Of a stretch of 64,000 nucleotides of DNA, positions 35,168 to 46,015 are shown one piece after another (position 1 is the stretch's first letter; every line of letters starts with the position of its first letter). Origin of the DNA: Streptacidiphilus albus JL83. GTDB lineage: Bacteria > Actinomycetota > Actinomycetes > Streptomycetales > Streptomycetaceae. Both the position numbers and the translations under genes were made by a program. A model generated the notes under the pieces. It did not search any database, was not told the DNA's origin, and saw only the letters and a list, made by a program, of their open reading frames with translations. The DNA is taken from positions 6,582,017-6,646,016 of the forward strand of contig NZ_JQML01000001.1 of assembly GCF_000744705.1 (NCBI RefSeq). Reading direction: 5' to 3'.

Positions 35168-36078
35168 CTGTGTCTGGTAGTACCACCGGTGCCGTCGGCA
35201 CCGTGGAGGTGCCCGAGGTGGTGCCCGAGTTGGTGATCATCTCGGGCATGTCGGGGGCGGGCCGGAGCACCGCCGCGAAGTGCCTGGAGGATCTCGGCTG
35301 GTTCGTGGTCGACAACCTGCCGCCGTCGCTGATACCGACCATGGTGGACCTCGGGGCGCGCTCCCAGGGAGCGGTCGCCCGGATAGGCGCGGTGGTCGAC
35401 GTCCGCGGCCGCAGCTTCTTCGACGACCTGCTGGCCTCGCTGGAGGACCTGGAGCGGCGCGGCGTCCGGCTGCGGGTGGTCTTCCTGGAGGCCTCCGACG
35501 ACGCCCTGGTCCGGCGGTTCGAGAGCGTCCGCCGACCGCACCCGCTGCAGGGCGAGGGGCGGATCGTGGACGGCATCGCCCAGGAGCGGACCCTGCTGCG
35601 CGACCTGCGCGGCGAGGCCGACCTGGTGATCGACACCTCCGACCTCAACGTCCACGAACTCCGGGCCAAGATGGACGCGCAGTTCGCCGACGACCAGGAG
35701 CCGCAGCTGCGGGCCACGGTGATGTCCTTCGGTTTCAAGTACGGCCTGCCGGTCGACGCCGACCTGGTCGTCGACTGCCGGTTCCTGCCGAACCCGCACT
35801 GGGTCCCCGAGCTCCGCGCGCGTACCGGGACCGACGAGGAGGTCGCCCGCTACGTCTTCGACCAGCCCGGGGCCAAGGAGTTCCTGGACCAGTACGCGGA
35901 TCTGCTGCGCATCGTCACCGACGGCTACCGGCGCGAGGGCAAGCGCTACATGACGGTTGCCGTAGGCTGCACCGGAGGCAAGCACCGCAGCGTGGCCATG
36001 TCGGAACGGCTGGCCAAGCGGCTGATCTCGGACGGCCTGGAAACGGTGCTGGTGCACCGCGACATGGGCCGCGAGTAG
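35164..36078 (+). CDS. rapZ: RNase adapter RapZ / YvcJ-family nucleotide-binding protein
   Basis: A 304-residue P-loop protein with Walker [10 protein letters not shown] at about residues 28-36 and the family segments [42 protein letters not shown], and [20 protein letters not shown] near the C-terminus. E. coli RapZ directs RNase E to sRNAs, B. subtilis YvcJ acts with the adjacent YvcK/WhiA, and the conserved uvrC-rapZ-yvcK-whiA order is kept here. GTG 35164 overlaps the uvrC stop. It has a short N-terminal extension before the P-loop. The actinobacterial function is open. Confidence 0.94.
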   Translation: MTVSGSTTGAVGTVEVPEVVPELVIISGMSGAGRSTAAKCLEDLGWFVVDNLPPSLIPTMVDLGARSQGAVARIGAVVDVRGRSFFDDLLASLEDLERRGVRLRVVFLEASDDALVRRFESVRRPHPLQGEGRIVDGIAQERTLLRDLRGEADLVIDTSDLNVHELRAKMDAQFADDQEPQLRATVMSFGFKYGLPVDADLVVDCRFLPNPHWVPELRARTGTDEEVARYVFDQPGAKEFLDQYADLLRIVTDGYRREGKRYMTVAVGCTGGKHRSVAMSERLAKRLISDGLETVLVHRDMGRE

Positions 36079-36149
36079 GGCGCGACCGGCAGCAGGACCG
36101 GACGGGCAGCGGGGCGGCGGGGCAGCAACGGCGCGGTAGAGGGGCACGG

Positions 36150-37172
36150 GTGTCGGCACACATCATCGGTGGGCGGCAGATCCGGCGCCGCCGTGGGGCG
36201 CCGCGGATCGTCGCGCTCGGCGGCGGCCAGGGGCTGTCCGCCTCGCTGTCGGCACTGCGGCGGCTCACCGGCGAGCTCACGGCCGTGGTCACGGTCGCCG
36301 ACGACGGCGGCTCCAGCGGGCGGCTGCGCGCCGAGTTGGGCGTGCTGCCGCCGGGGGACCTGCGCAAGGCGCTGGCCGCCCTGTGCGGGGACGACGAGTG
36401 GGGCCGGACCTGGTCCGAGGTCATCCAACACCGCTTCCAGAGCAACGGCGACCTGCACGGCCACGCGGTCGGCAACCTGCTGATCGTGGCGCTGTGGGAG
36501 AAGTTGGGCGATCCGGTCGAGGCGCTGGCCTATGTCGGCCGGCTGCTGGGCGCGCACGGCCGGGTGCTGCCGATGTCCGCCGTGCCGCTGGACATCGAGG
36601 CCACCGTCCGGGGCCTGGACCCGGCCTTCCCCGAGCGGATGGACACCGTCCGGGGCCAGGCCGAAGTGGCGGTCACCCCGGGCGAGGTGGAGTCGGTACG
36701 GCTGCTGCCGCAGGACCCGCCGGCCGTGCCCGAGGCGGTCGAGGCGGTGCTGGAGGCGGACTGGGTGGTGCTCGGTCCCGGCTCCTGGTTCACCAGCGTG
36801 CTGCCGCACCTGATGGTCCCTCAGCTGCGCACCGCACTGGTCGAGGCCAGGGCCCGAAAGGTGCTGGCGCTCAACCTGGTTGCGCAGCCCGGCGAGACCG
36901 AGGGCTTCTCCCCGCAGCGGCACCTGGAGGTCTTCGGTGCGCATGCGCCGGAGCTGACGGTCGACTTCGTGCTCGCCGACAAGGAGGCCGTGGCCGACGC
37001 GGAGGCGCTGCGCAGTGCGGCCAAGCGTCTGGGGGCCGAACTCGTGCTCGACGACGTCGCGGCGGTGGAGCCGGGCACCCGAGTCCCCTCCGGGCGACAC
37101 GACCCGGAGCTTCTGGCGGCCGCGTACGACCGGATCTTCAGGATGCATGGAAGGATCGCGCCATGGCGATGA
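36150..37172 (+). CDS. yvcK: YvcK/CofD-family gluconeogenesis and morphogenesis factor
   Basis: A 340-residue CofD-like UDP-sugar-binding protein. GGGQGLS at residues 24-30 and [29 protein letters not shown] are the signature, with HAVGNLLI and [14 protein letters not shown] following. B. subtilis YvcK is needed for growth on gluconeogenic carbon sources and for cell shape. GTG 36150 follows GAGGGGCACGG. Its end overlaps the whiA start by 10 bp, so expression is tightly linked. The neighbouring glycolytic genes make a carbon-status role plausible. Confidence 0.94.
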   Translation: MSAHIIGGRQIRRRRGAPRIVALGGGQGLSASLSALRRLTGELTAVVTVADDGGSSGRLRAELGVLPPGDLRKALAALCGDDEWGRTWSEVIQHRFQSNGDLHGHAVGNLLIVALWEKLGDPVEALAYVGRLLGAHGRVLPMSAVPLDIEATVRGLDPAFPERMDTVRGQAEVAVTPGEVESVRLLPQDPPAVPEAVEAVLEADWVVLGPGSWFTSVLPHLMVPQLRTALVEARARKVLALNLVAQPGETEGFSPQRHLEVFGAHAPELTVDFVLADKEAVADAEALRSAAKRLGAELVLDDVAAVEPGTRVPSGRHDPELLAAAYDRIFRMHGRIAPWR

Positions 37173-38149
37173 CGGCAGCGGTGAAGGACGAAATCAGCCG
37201 ACTCCCCGTCACCCGGGCCTGTTGCCGCAAGGCGGAGGTGTCGGCGGTTCTGCGGTTCGCGGGCGGTCTGCACATTGTGGGCGGACGCATCGTGATCGAG
37301 GCGGAGCTCGACACCGGAGTGGCGGCACGGCGACTGCGCAAGGACCTGCTGGAGATCTTCGGGCACTCCTCGGAGCTGGTGGTGATGGCCCCCGGCGGTC
37401 TGCGACGCGGCAGCCGGTACGTGGTGCGGGTGGTGAAGGACGGCGAACTGCTGGCCCGGCAGACGGGCCTGGTGGACGGGCGGGGACGCCCGATCCGGGG
37501 GCTTCCCCCGGCGGTGGTCTCCGGGGCGACCTGTGACGCGGAGGCGGCCTGGCGCGGCGCCTTCCTGGCCCACGGGTCGCTCACCGAGCCGGGCAGGTCC
37601 TCCTCGCTGGAGGTCACCTGCCCCGGCTCGGAGGCGGCGCTGGCGCTGGTCGGCGCGGCCCGGCGGCTGGGCATCCCGGCCAAGGCCCGCGAGGTGCGCG
37701 GGGTGGACCGGGTGGTGATCAGGGACGGCGACGCGATCGGCGCGCTGCTGACCCGGCTGGGCGCGCACGAGTCGCTGCTGGCCTGGGAGGAGCGGCGGAT
37801 GCGCCGCGAGGTCCGGGCGACGGCGAACCGGCTGGCCAACTTCGACGACGCCAACCTGCGCCGCTCGGCTCGGGCCGCGGTCGCGGCCGGCGCCCGGGTG
37901 CAGCGGGCGCTGGAGATCCTCGGCGAGGAGGTCCCGGAGCACCTGGCCGCGGCCGGGCGGCTGCGGATGGAGCACAAGCAGGCCTCGCTGGAGGAGCTGG
38001 GCTCGCTGGCCGACCCGCCGCTGACCAAGGACGCGGTGGCCGGCCGGATCCGCCGACTGCTGGCGATGGCCGACAAGCGGGCCTCGGAGCTGGGCCTGCC
38101 GAGCACCGAGCACAACCTGTCCGAGGCCGAGGAGATGGTGGCCGGCTGA
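37163..38149 (+). CDS. whiA: Sporulation transcription factor WhiA
   Basis: A 328-residue WhiA with an N-terminal LAGLIDADG-homing-endonuclease-like fold and a C-terminal helix-turn-helix ([27 protein letters not shown]). [18 protein letters not shown] is nearly the same as the S. coelicolor start, which fixes ATG 37163; GGAAGGA lies 8 bases before. WhiA acts with WhiB to switch aerial hyphae to sporulation. The overlap with yvcK and absence of a gap argue for co-expression, although whiA genes often have an added developmental promoter within yvcK, which I could not locate. Confidence 0.97.
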   Translation: MAMTAAVKDEISRLPVTRACCRKAEVSAVLRFAGGLHIVGGRIVIEAELDTGVAARRLRKDLLEIFGHSSELVVMAPGGLRRGSRYVVRVVKDGELLARQTGLVDGRGRPIRGLPPAVVSGATCDAEAAWRGAFLAHGSLTEPGRSSSLEVTCPGSEAALALVGAARRLGIPAKAREVRGVDRVVIRDGDAIGALLTRLGAHESLLAWEERRMRREVRATANRLANFDDANLRRSARAAVAAGARVQRALEILGEEVPEHLAAAGRLRMEHKQASLEELGSLADPPLTKDAVAGRIRRLLAMADKRASELGLPSTEHNLSEAEEMVAG

Positions 38150-39516
<1,367 letters not shown>

Positions 39517-39539
39517 CGAGTTCGGCACACGTGATGTGA

Positions 39540-39572
39540 GGCAGGGTCCGGACGCCATGTCCGGGCCCTGCC
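39540..39572 (+). terminator. Hairpin between gap and pgk
   Basis: A 14-bp stem (GGCAGGGTCCGGAC with GTCCGGGCCCTGCC, one G-U pair) and a 5-base loop, 24 bp after the gap stop. It may terminate partially, with some read-through into pgk. Confidence 0.75.
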
Positions 39573-39639
39573 TGCGTCGCCCGCTCGTCCCGACCGTCCT
39601 CCCCCCGCCCTCGTCCGCTCCCACAGGAGATACCAGACC

Positions 39640-40848
39640 GTGCAGACCATCGACGACCTCGACGTCGCCGGCCAGCGGGTATTCGTCCGCGCCGACCTCA
39701 ATGTGCCGCTGTCCGGCACCACCATCACCGACGACGGCCGGATCCGCGCCGTCGCGCCGACCATCGCCAAGCTGGTGGGCAAGGGCGCGAAGGTGATCGT
39801 CGCCTCGCACCTGGGCCGTCCCAAGGGCGCCCCCGACCCCCAGTACACCCTCGGCCCGGTGGCCGTGCGGCTGGCCGAGATCCTCGGCCAGGACGTCACC
39901 TTCGCCAATGACACGGTCGGCGAGAGCGCCGCCCAGGCCGTGGCCGAGATGCAGGACGGCGACGTCGTCGTGCTGGAGAACCTGCGCTTCAACCCCGGCG
40001 AGACCAGCAAGGACGACGCCGAGCGCGGCGCCTTCGCGGACCAGCTCGCCACCCTGGCCGACCTCTACGTCGGCGACGGCTTCGGCGCCGTCCACCGCAA
40101 GCACGCCTCGGTCTACGACCTGCCGGCCCGACTGCCGCACGCGGTCGGCCTGCTGATCGAGAAGGAGGTGGCGGTCCTCAAGCGGCTCACCGAGGACGTC
40201 GAGCGCCCCTACGCCGTGGTGCTCGGCGGCTCCAAGGTCTCCGACAAGCTCGGCGTGATCGACAACCTGCTCGGCAAGGCCGACCGGATCCTGATCGGCG
40301 GCGGGATGGTCTTCACCTTCCTCGCGGCCAAGGGCTACGGCGTCGGCAGCAGCCTGGTGCAGACCGACCAGATCCCGGCGGTCCAGGAGTACCTGAAGCG
40401 CGCCGAGCAGAACGGCGTGGAGTTCGTGCTCCCGGTCGACATCGCGGTCGCCTCCGCCTTCCCCGACCTCAAGGCCGACGACGCGCCGGTGGCGGACTAC
40501 GCGGTGGTCCCGGCCGACGCGATCCCGGCCGGCCGGATGGGCCTGGACATCGGCCCGGAGACCGCCAAGCTCTTCGCCGCGAAGCTCGCGGACGCGAAGA
40601 CCGTGTTCTGGAACGGCCCGATGGGCGTGTTCGAGCACCCGAGCTTCGCCCAGGGCACCGCCGCGGTGGCCGAGGCGCTGGCCGACGGCGACTCCTTCTC
40701 GGTGGTCGGCGGCGGCGACTCGGCCGCGGCCGTGCGCATCCTCGGCTTCGACGAGAAGAAGTTCGGCCACATCTCGACGGGTGGCGGCGCCAGCCTGGAG
40801 TACCTCGAAGGCAAGACCCTGCCCGGCCTCGCCGCACTGGAGAACTGA
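39640..40848 (+). CDS. pgk: Phosphoglycerate kinase
   Basis: A 402-residue kinase converting 1,3-bisphosphoglycerate and ADP to 3-phosphoglycerate and [16 protein letters not shown] near the N-terminus, SHLGRPKG, and the nucleotide-site GGGDSAAAV and [20 protein letters not shown] C-terminal segments are family hallmarks. GTG 39640 follows AGGAGA at 9-base spacing. tpiA begins 4 bp after its stop, giving a two-gene unit. Confidence 0.97.
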   Translation: MQTIDDLDVAGQRVFVRADLNVPLSGTTITDDGRIRAVAPTIAKLVGKGAKVIVASHLGRPKGAPDPQYTLGPVAVRLAEILGQDVTFANDTVGESAAQAVAEMQDGDVVVLENLRFNPGETSKDDAERGAFADQLATLADLYVGDGFGAVHRKHASVYDLPARLPHAVGLLIEKEVAVLKRLTEDVERPYAVVLGGSKVSDKLGVIDNLLGKADRILIGGGMVFTFLAAKGYGVGSSLVQTDQIPAVQEYLKRAEQNGVEFVLPVDIAVASAFPDLKADDAPVADYAVVPADAIPAGRMGLDIGPETAKLFAAKLADAKTVFWNGPMGVFEHPSFAQGTAAVAEALADGDSFSVVGGGDSAAAVRILGFDEKKFGHISTGGGASLEYLEGKTLPGLAALEN

Positions 40849-40852
40849 GAAC

Positions 40853-41641
<789 letters not shown>

Positions 41642-41662
41642 CCGGCCGAACCGTCGTACGCT

Positions 41663-41699
41663 AGGGCCGGAGCAGTGGCAGCACCACCGCTCCGGCCTT
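41663..41699 (+). terminator. Hairpin between tpiA and secG
   Basis: GGCCGGAGC pairs with GCTCCGGCC around a loop that itself contains GTGG...CCAC, then CTTGTG. Imperfect at the base. It probably reduces read-through from the glycolytic genes. Confidence 0.5.
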
Positions 41700-41733
41700 G
41701 TGCCAAGCACCCACACAAGAGATTGGTTCCGCC

Positions 41734-41973
41734 GTGGTCCTCTGCTTCTCCATCGCGTTGATCTTCTTCAGCGTGATGATGGTGGTCCTGGTCCTGCTCC
41801 ACAAGGGCAAGGGCGGCGGTCTGTCCGACATGTTCGGTGGCGGCGTGTCCTCCACCGGCGGCGGCTCCGCCGTGGCCGAGCGCAACCTCGACCGCATCAC
41901 CATCATCATGGGTGTCGGCTGGTTCGCCTGCATCATCATTCTCTCGCTGCTGTTGAAGGCCAAGAACGGCTGA
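41734..41973 (+). CDS. secG: Preprotein translocase subunit SecG
   Basis: A 79-residue two-helix membrane protein of the SecYEG channel. GTG 41734 gives VVLCFSIALIFFSVMMVVLVLLHKGKGGGLSDMFGGG, which matches the usual actinobacterial SecG opening. The second helix is IIMGVGWFACIIILSLLL. A start 36 bases earlier would add unconserved residues. Confidence 0.95.
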   Translation: MVLCFSIALIFFSVMMVVLVLLHKGKGGGLSDMFGGGVSSTGGGSAVAERNLDRITIIMGVGWFACIIILSLLLKAKNG

Positions 41974-42027
41974 CCCCCGGCGGCGAATTGCACCAATACA
42001 CCCTGCGGTAGCCCGTCTGTGCGAGAA

Positions 42028-42057
42028 CTGACGGAGTGTCGCCCGGCCGCCTATCAT
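42028..42057 (+). promoter_or_regulatory. Vegetative-type promoter for rbpA
   Basis: CTGACG at 42028-42033, an 18-base spacer and TATCAT at 42052-42057 resemble a strong HrdB promoter. Confidence 0.6.
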
Positions 42058-42138
42058 GGTGGCAGTTGTCGCCAGTGACGGTGACGGACCGTGTGCGCGC
42101 GGTCCGTACACTGGGACAATTCCGTCGCCGGGGGGCGC

Positions 42139-42167
42139 GGGAACACCGTGGGGACCGAGCCACGTTG
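42139..42167 (+). promoter_or_regulatory. Sigma-R-type (thiol-stress) promoter for rbpA
   Basis: GGGAAC at 42139-42144, a 19-base spacer, then GTTG at 42164-42167 fits the sigma-R consensus GGGAAT-N18/19-GTT. It lies 58 bp before the start codon. In S. coelicolor rbpA is a known sigma-R target, which supports the call. Confidence 0.75.
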
Positions 42168-42224
42168 GCACGGAAGAACTCCCAGGTGGCCGGCGCTACG
42201 CACGATCACGCAGGGAGTCGCACC

Positions 42225-42560
42225 GTGGCAAGTGGCAACGCTATCCGTGGCAGCAGGGTCGGGGCCGGCCCCATGGGTGAGGCCGAGCGCGGCGAGTCCG
42301 CCCCCCGGCTCCGGATCTCCTTCTGGTGTGCCAACGGGCACGAGACCCGTCCCTCCTTCGCCTCCGACGCCCAGCTCCCGGAGACCTGGGACTGCCCCCG
42401 GTGCGGATTCCCGGCCGGCCCGGACGAGGAGAACCCGCCGGCCCCGCCGCGTACCGAGCCCTACAAGACCCACCTCGCCTACGTCCGCGAACGGCGCACC
42501 GACGCCGACGGTGAGGCGATCCTGGCCGAGGCGCTGGCCAAGCTGCGCGGCGAGGTCTGA
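42225..42560 (+). CDS. rbpA: RNA polymerase-binding protein RbpA
   Basis: A 111-residue RNA polymerase and principal-sigma-binding activator. GTG 42225 gives VASGNAIRGSRVGAGPMGEA, matching the S. coelicolor protein almost exactly and fixing the start; GGGAG lies 7 bases upstream. A zinc-ribbon-like core has Cys 35, His 39 and CPRC at about 57-60. The C-terminal helix region (YKTHLAYVRERR) contacts sigma. In S. coelicolor, from memory, rbpA is elsewhere, so its place next to secG differs. Confidence 0.97.
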   Translation: MASGNAIRGSRVGAGPMGEAERGESAPRLRISFWCANGHETRPSFASDAQLPETWDCPRCGFPAGPDEENPPAPPRTEPYKTHLAYVRERRTDADGEAILAEALAKLRGEV

Positions 42561-42596
42561 CGCACGGCCCGACAACTCCTGGCTCCATCGGTCGAA

Positions 42597-42620
42597 CTGA
42601 CGCATCGTCAGATTTTCTGT
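42597..42620 (+). terminator. Terminator-like hairpin after rbpA
   Basis: CTGACG-CAT-CGTCAG followed by ATTTTCTGT, 37 bp after the stop. Its core also occurs at 8710-8721, so it might instead be an operator. Confidence 0.5.
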
Positions 42621-42657
42621 CGCCGGACCGCAGTCGGCACCCGATCGCGTCTTCCCT

Positions 42658-42671
42658 AACAAGTATTTGGT
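42658..42671 (+). promoter_or_regulatory. KstR2-type operator
   Basis: AACAAGTATTTGGT matches the KstR2 consensus AnCAAGnnCTTGnT at nine of ten fixed positions (one C-to-T change). It lies 78 bp upstream of the KstR2-like gene, where autoregulation would be expected. Confidence 0.75.
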
Positions 42672-42748
42672 AGGTTAACGTGCCGGTAGCCGCGCACGGG
42701 CGCGGACCGCACGGTGCACCCCGCGGTGCGCCCAGTGGACGGAACGAC

Positions 42749-43372
42749 ATGCAGAGCAAGGACCTCACCGGCAACGGCCCCCGGAGCACCGGCGGGGCCG
42801 TGCCCTCGCGGCGCGAGGAGCTGCTGGCCACCGCTGCCGAGGTGTTCGCCCGGCAGGGCTACGACGCGACCACGGTCCGGGAGATCGCCGACGCGGCCGG
42901 CATCCTGGCCGGCAGCCTCTACTACCACTTCGACTCCAAGGAGTCGATCCTCGACGAGATCCTCTCCGGCTTCCTGGACGAGCTCTGGACCGGCTACGAC
43001 GCCGTCCTCGGGGCCGGGCTCGGCCCCCGGGCGACGCTGGAGGCGCTGGTGGTCGAGTCCTTCCGGGAGATCGACCGGCACCACGACGCCGTCGCCATCT
43101 ACCAGCGCGAGCGCCACCTCGCCGGGCAGCCCCGCTTCGGCTACCTCGCCGAGTCGATGCACCGCTTCGAGCACATCTGGCAGGGCACGCTGGAACGGGG
43201 GGTGGCCGAGGGCGAGTTCCGGGCCGACCTCGACCTGCGGCTGGCCTACCGCTTCGTCCGCGACACCGTCTGGGTCGCCGCGTCCTGGTACCGCCCCGGC
43301 GGGCGGCACGACGCGGCGGAGATCGCCCGGCAGTACCTCGGCCTGCTGCTGGACGGCATCGCCGCGCACTGA
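42749..43372 (+). CDS. TetR-family regulator, KstR2-like
   Basis: A 207-residue TetR protein that closely follows mycobacterial KstR2: REELLATAAEVFARQGYDATTVREIADAAGILAGSLYYHFDSKE in the DNA-binding domain and YRFVRDTVWVAASWYRPGG near the C-terminus. KstR2 represses steroid CD-ring degradation genes and is released by HIP-CoA. ATG 42749 is preceded by GGAAC. The matching operator upstream and the FadA6-like thiolase downstream (the same pair as Mycobacterium tuberculosis Rv3557c-Rv3556c) strengthen the call. Confidence 0.85.
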   Translation: MQSKDLTGNGPRSTGGAVPSRREELLATAAEVFARQGYDATTVREIADAAGILAGSLYYHFDSKESILDEILSGFLDELWTGYDAVLGAGLGPRATLEALVVESFREIDRHHDAVAIYQRERHLAGQPRFGYLAESMHRFEHIWQGTLERGVAEGEFRADLDLRLAYRFVRDTVWVAASWYRPGGRHDAAEIARQYLGLLLDGIAAH

Positions 43373-43454
43373 CCGGTTCCGCCCGCCCCGTTCCGCCCGA
43401 CCCGTTCTGCCCGACCCGTTCCGTCCGACCGTGCCATCCCGACCCGTGCCACCC
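43373..43454. repeat. 14-bp tandem repeat, about six degenerate copies
   Basis: CCCGTTCCGCCCGA-like units run head to tail between the KstR2-like regulator and the thiolase. Later units change to CCGTGCCATCCCGA. It is the whole spacer between the stop and the thiolase ribosome-binding region (AGGAGGTAGGAACC). Confidence 0.8.
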
Positions 43455-43474
43455 AGATCCAGGAGGTAGGAACC

Positions 43475-44632
43475 ATGCCCGAGGCCTATATCGTCGAGGC
43501 TGTCCGCACCCCCGTCGGCCGCAAGGGCGGCGGCCTGGCCGCCGTCCACCCCGCCGACCTCGGCGCGCATGTGCTGCAGGCCCTGGTCACCCGCAGCGGC
43601 ATCGATCCGGCGCTGGTCGAGGACGTGGTCTTCGGCTGCCTGGACACGGTGGGACCGCAGTCCGGTGACATCGCCCGGACCAGTTGGCTGGCGGCCGGGC
43701 TGCCGGAGGAGGTGCCCGGGGTCACCATCGACCGGCAGTGCGGCTCCTCGCAGCAGGCGGTGCACTTCGCCGCGCAGGCGGTGATGTCGGGGACCAGCGA
43801 CCTGGTCGTGGCGGGCGGCACCCAGAGCATGTCGCAGATCCCGATCGGCTACTCCTCACGCGAGGCGGCGGTGCCGCTGGGGCTGACCGAGGGGCCGTTC
43901 GCCGGCTCGGTCGGCTGGCGTGCCCGCTACGGCGACCAGCCGGTCAGCCAGTTCCTCGGCGCCGAGATGATCGCCGAGAAGTGGGGCATCTCCCGCGAGC
44001 AGATGGAGGAGTTCGCGCTCCGCTCGCACCAGCGGGCGGTCCGGGCGATCGACGAGGGCCGGTTCGACCGCGAGATCGCCCCCTACGGCGAGGTGGTGCA
44101 CGACGAGGGTCCGCGCCGCGACACCACCCTGGCCAAGATGGCCGGGCTGAAGACGCTGGCCCCCGGCGGCCGGGTGACCGCCGCGCTCTCCTCGCAGGTC
44201 TCCGACGGGGCCTCGGCCATGCTCATCGCCTCCGAGCGCGCGGTGCGGGAGTACGGACTCACCCCGCGCGCCCGGGTGCACCACCTGTCGGTGCGCGGCG
44301 AGGACCCGATCCGGATGCTCTCCGCGCCGATCCCGGCCACCGCGTACGCGCTGAAGAAGACCGGGATGTCGATCGGGGAGATGGACCTGGTCGAGATCAA
44401 CGAGGCCTTCGCGCCGGTGGTGCTGGCCTGGCTCAAGGAGACCGGCGCGGACCCGGAGCGGGTCAATGTCAACGGCGGCGCGATCGCGCTCGGCCACCCG
44501 CTGGGCGCGACCGGCGTCCGGCTGATGACCACGCTGTTGCACGAGCTGGAGCGGACCGGCGGCCGCTACGGGCTGCAGACCATGTGCGAGGGCGGCGGCC
44601 AGGCCAACGTCACTGTCATCGAGCGGCTGTAG
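43475..44632 (+). CDS. Acetyl-CoA acetyltransferase, FadA6-like thiolase
   Basis: A 385-residue type II thiolase. The nucleophile is Cys 89 in DRQCGSSQQAVHF; NEAFAP, NGGAIALGHPLGATG and the second cysteine in CEGGG complete the active site. Sequence runs parallel to FadA6 of M. tuberculosis (opening MxEAYxxxAVRT, SQIPIGYSSREA, RYGDQPVSQFLGAE). FadA6 cleaves the last steroid-derived CoA ester in CD-ring breakdown. A strong AGGAGGTAGGAACC ribosome-binding site precedes ATG 43475. The rest of the pathway is not here. Confidence 0.9.
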   Translation: MPEAYIVEAVRTPVGRKGGGLAAVHPADLGAHVLQALVTRSGIDPALVEDVVFGCLDTVGPQSGDIARTSWLAAGLPEEVPGVTIDRQCGSSQQAVHFAAQAVMSGTSDLVVAGGTQSMSQIPIGYSSREAAVPLGLTEGPFAGSVGWRARYGDQPVSQFLGAEMIAEKWGISREQMEEFALRSHQRAVRAIDEGRFDREIAPYGEVVHDEGPRRDTTLAKMAGLKTLAPGGRVTAALSSQVSDGASAMLIASERAVREYGLTPRARVHHLSVRGEDPIRMLSAPIPATAYALKKTGMSIGEMDLVEINEAFAPVVLAWLKETGADPERVNVNGGAIALGHPLGATGVRLMTTLLHELERTGGRYGLQTMCEGGGQANVTVIERL

Positions 44633-44683
44633 CCCGTCGAACGGCCGTGGTGCGGCGCCCCGGCACCCGGAGTCGACGGATCG

Positions 44684-45982
44684 TCAGCTCTGGGCGCCGG
44701 GGCTGACCGCCGGCCCCGGTGCGGTGGCGACCGGGCCGGGCGGGGGAGTGGCGTAGGCGCGGGCCACGGTGGCGCGGTCGAACACCCGCCAGGTGCTGAT
44801 CGAGACCAGGACCGCGACCACGAAGGCGATCCAGTAGGGCGCGGTCAGCCCGAACCGGGAGGCGACCAGGCCGCCCAGCACCGCACCGAGGCAGTTGCCC
44901 CCGGCCGCGATGAACAGGTTGGTGCTGCCGACGCGGCCCAGCATCTCCGGCGGGGTCAGTCGTTGCCGCAGCGAGTTGGCCACGATGTTCCAGAGCGACC
45001 CGTGCACGCCGAAGGCCACGAAGGCGGCTCCGATCAGGTAGGCGCTGTGCGAGGCCGCGAGGCAGAGGTGCAGCCCGGCCTCGATCACCAGGCCGATCCT
45101 GACCGTCCAGGTCGGCGTGACCCTGGCCACCAGCCGGTCGCCGAAGACCGAGCCCAGCACCCCGCCGACCGCCATGCAGGTGAACAGCAGGCCGTAGCCC
45201 ACCGACCCCAGGTGGAGCCGGTCCTTGGCCAGCAGGACCAGGACGGCGGTGGTGGCGGTCAGGGTGATGTTCAGCAGGCCGATCAGCACGGCCATGGTCC
45301 GCAGCAGCCGCTGGCGGGCCAGCCAGCGGAAGCCCTCGACGATGTCGGCCCGGACCGAGCTCCGCGGCCCGCTCTCCTCCGTCGGTCGGCGTGCCGAGCG
45401 GTAGGTCCCGCCGACCGTGCCGATCAGCACGGCGCTGGCCGCGTAGGTGGTGGAGTTGACGAAGAACGGACTGCACGCCGCGGTGACGAAGAGGAAGCCG
45501 CCGAGGGGTCCGGCGACCATCTGCTGCATCAGCGTCGTGCCGCCGACCAGCCAGCCGTTGGCCCGCTCCAGCCGCTCACGCGGCACCACCGAGGGGAGCA
45601 GCGCCTGGCCGGCCGAACGGAAGACGATCTCACCGGTGTTGATGGTGAAGAGCACCGCGAAGAGCAGCGGGATGCTGTCGCGGCCGGTCGCCACGGCCGT
45701 GCCCAGGACGGCGGTCGCGGCCACCCGGACCCAGTCCACCAGCACCATCAGCCGCCGCCGGTCGACCCGGTCGACCAGTACCCCGCCGGGCAGCGCGAAC
45801 AGCAGCCAGGGCAGCCAGGCGATGCCGGTGGCCGCCGATACCACCAGCGGACTGCTGCTGCGGGAGGCCACCAGCAGCGGTGCGGCGATCGTGGTGAGGC
45901 CGCTGCCGAGAGCCGAGGTGGTGCTTGCCGCGCAGAGCTTCACGAAGCGCGCGCCCAGCGGTTCTGCCGTGCTTGCTGCCAT
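44684..45982 (-). CDS. MFS transporter (EntS-like)
   Basis: A 432-residue major-facilitator transporter with twelve predicted helices. Loop 2-3 reads GGVLVDRVDRRRLMVLVDWVR, and SAGQALLPSVVPRERLERANGWLVG is typical of the EntS/enterobactin-exporter-like branch often linked to drug or siderophore efflux. ATG 45982 is preferred to one at 46000. It lies 34 bp after a TetR gene on the same strand, so the TetR probably represses it. Confidence 0.87.
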   Translation of the reverse strand: MAASTAEPLGARFVKLCAASTTSALGSGLTTIAAPLLVASRSSSPLVVSAATGIAWLPWLLFALPGGVLVDRVDRRRLMVLVDWVRVAATAVLGTAVATGRDSIPLLFAVLFTINTGEIVFRSAGQALLPSVVPRERLERANGWLVGGTTLMQQMVAGPLGGFLFVTAACSPFFVNSTTYAASAVLIGTVGGTYRSARRPTEESGPRSSVRADIVEGFRWLARQRLLRTMAVLIGLLNITLTATTAVLVLLAKDRLHLGSVGYGLLFTCMAVGGVLGSVFGDRLVARVTPTWTVRIGLVIEAGLHLCLAASHSAYLIGAAFVAFGVHGSLWNIVANSLRQRLTPPEMLGRVGSTNLFIAAGGNCLGAVLGGLVASRFGLTAPYWIAFVVAVLVSISTWRVFDRATVARAYATPPPGPVATAPGPAVSPGAQS

Positions 45983-46015
45983 GGTCTTCGAACCTAGCAA
46001 AGCGGCGACGGGGGG

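Larger units (their letters stand above)
41974..42224. other. 251-bp secG-rbpA intergenic region with stacked promoters
   Basis: No gene is present. It carries three candidate promoters for rbpA: HrdB-like at 42028-42057, a TACACT -10 at 42107-42112 and the sigma-R type at 42139-42167. Confidence 0.6.

Noticed and set aside
42086..42105. GGACCG...CGGTCC inverted repeat upstream of rbpA as a regulator site
   Set aside because: Short 6-bp arms in GC-rich DNA and overlapping a promoter spacer. Expected by chance.
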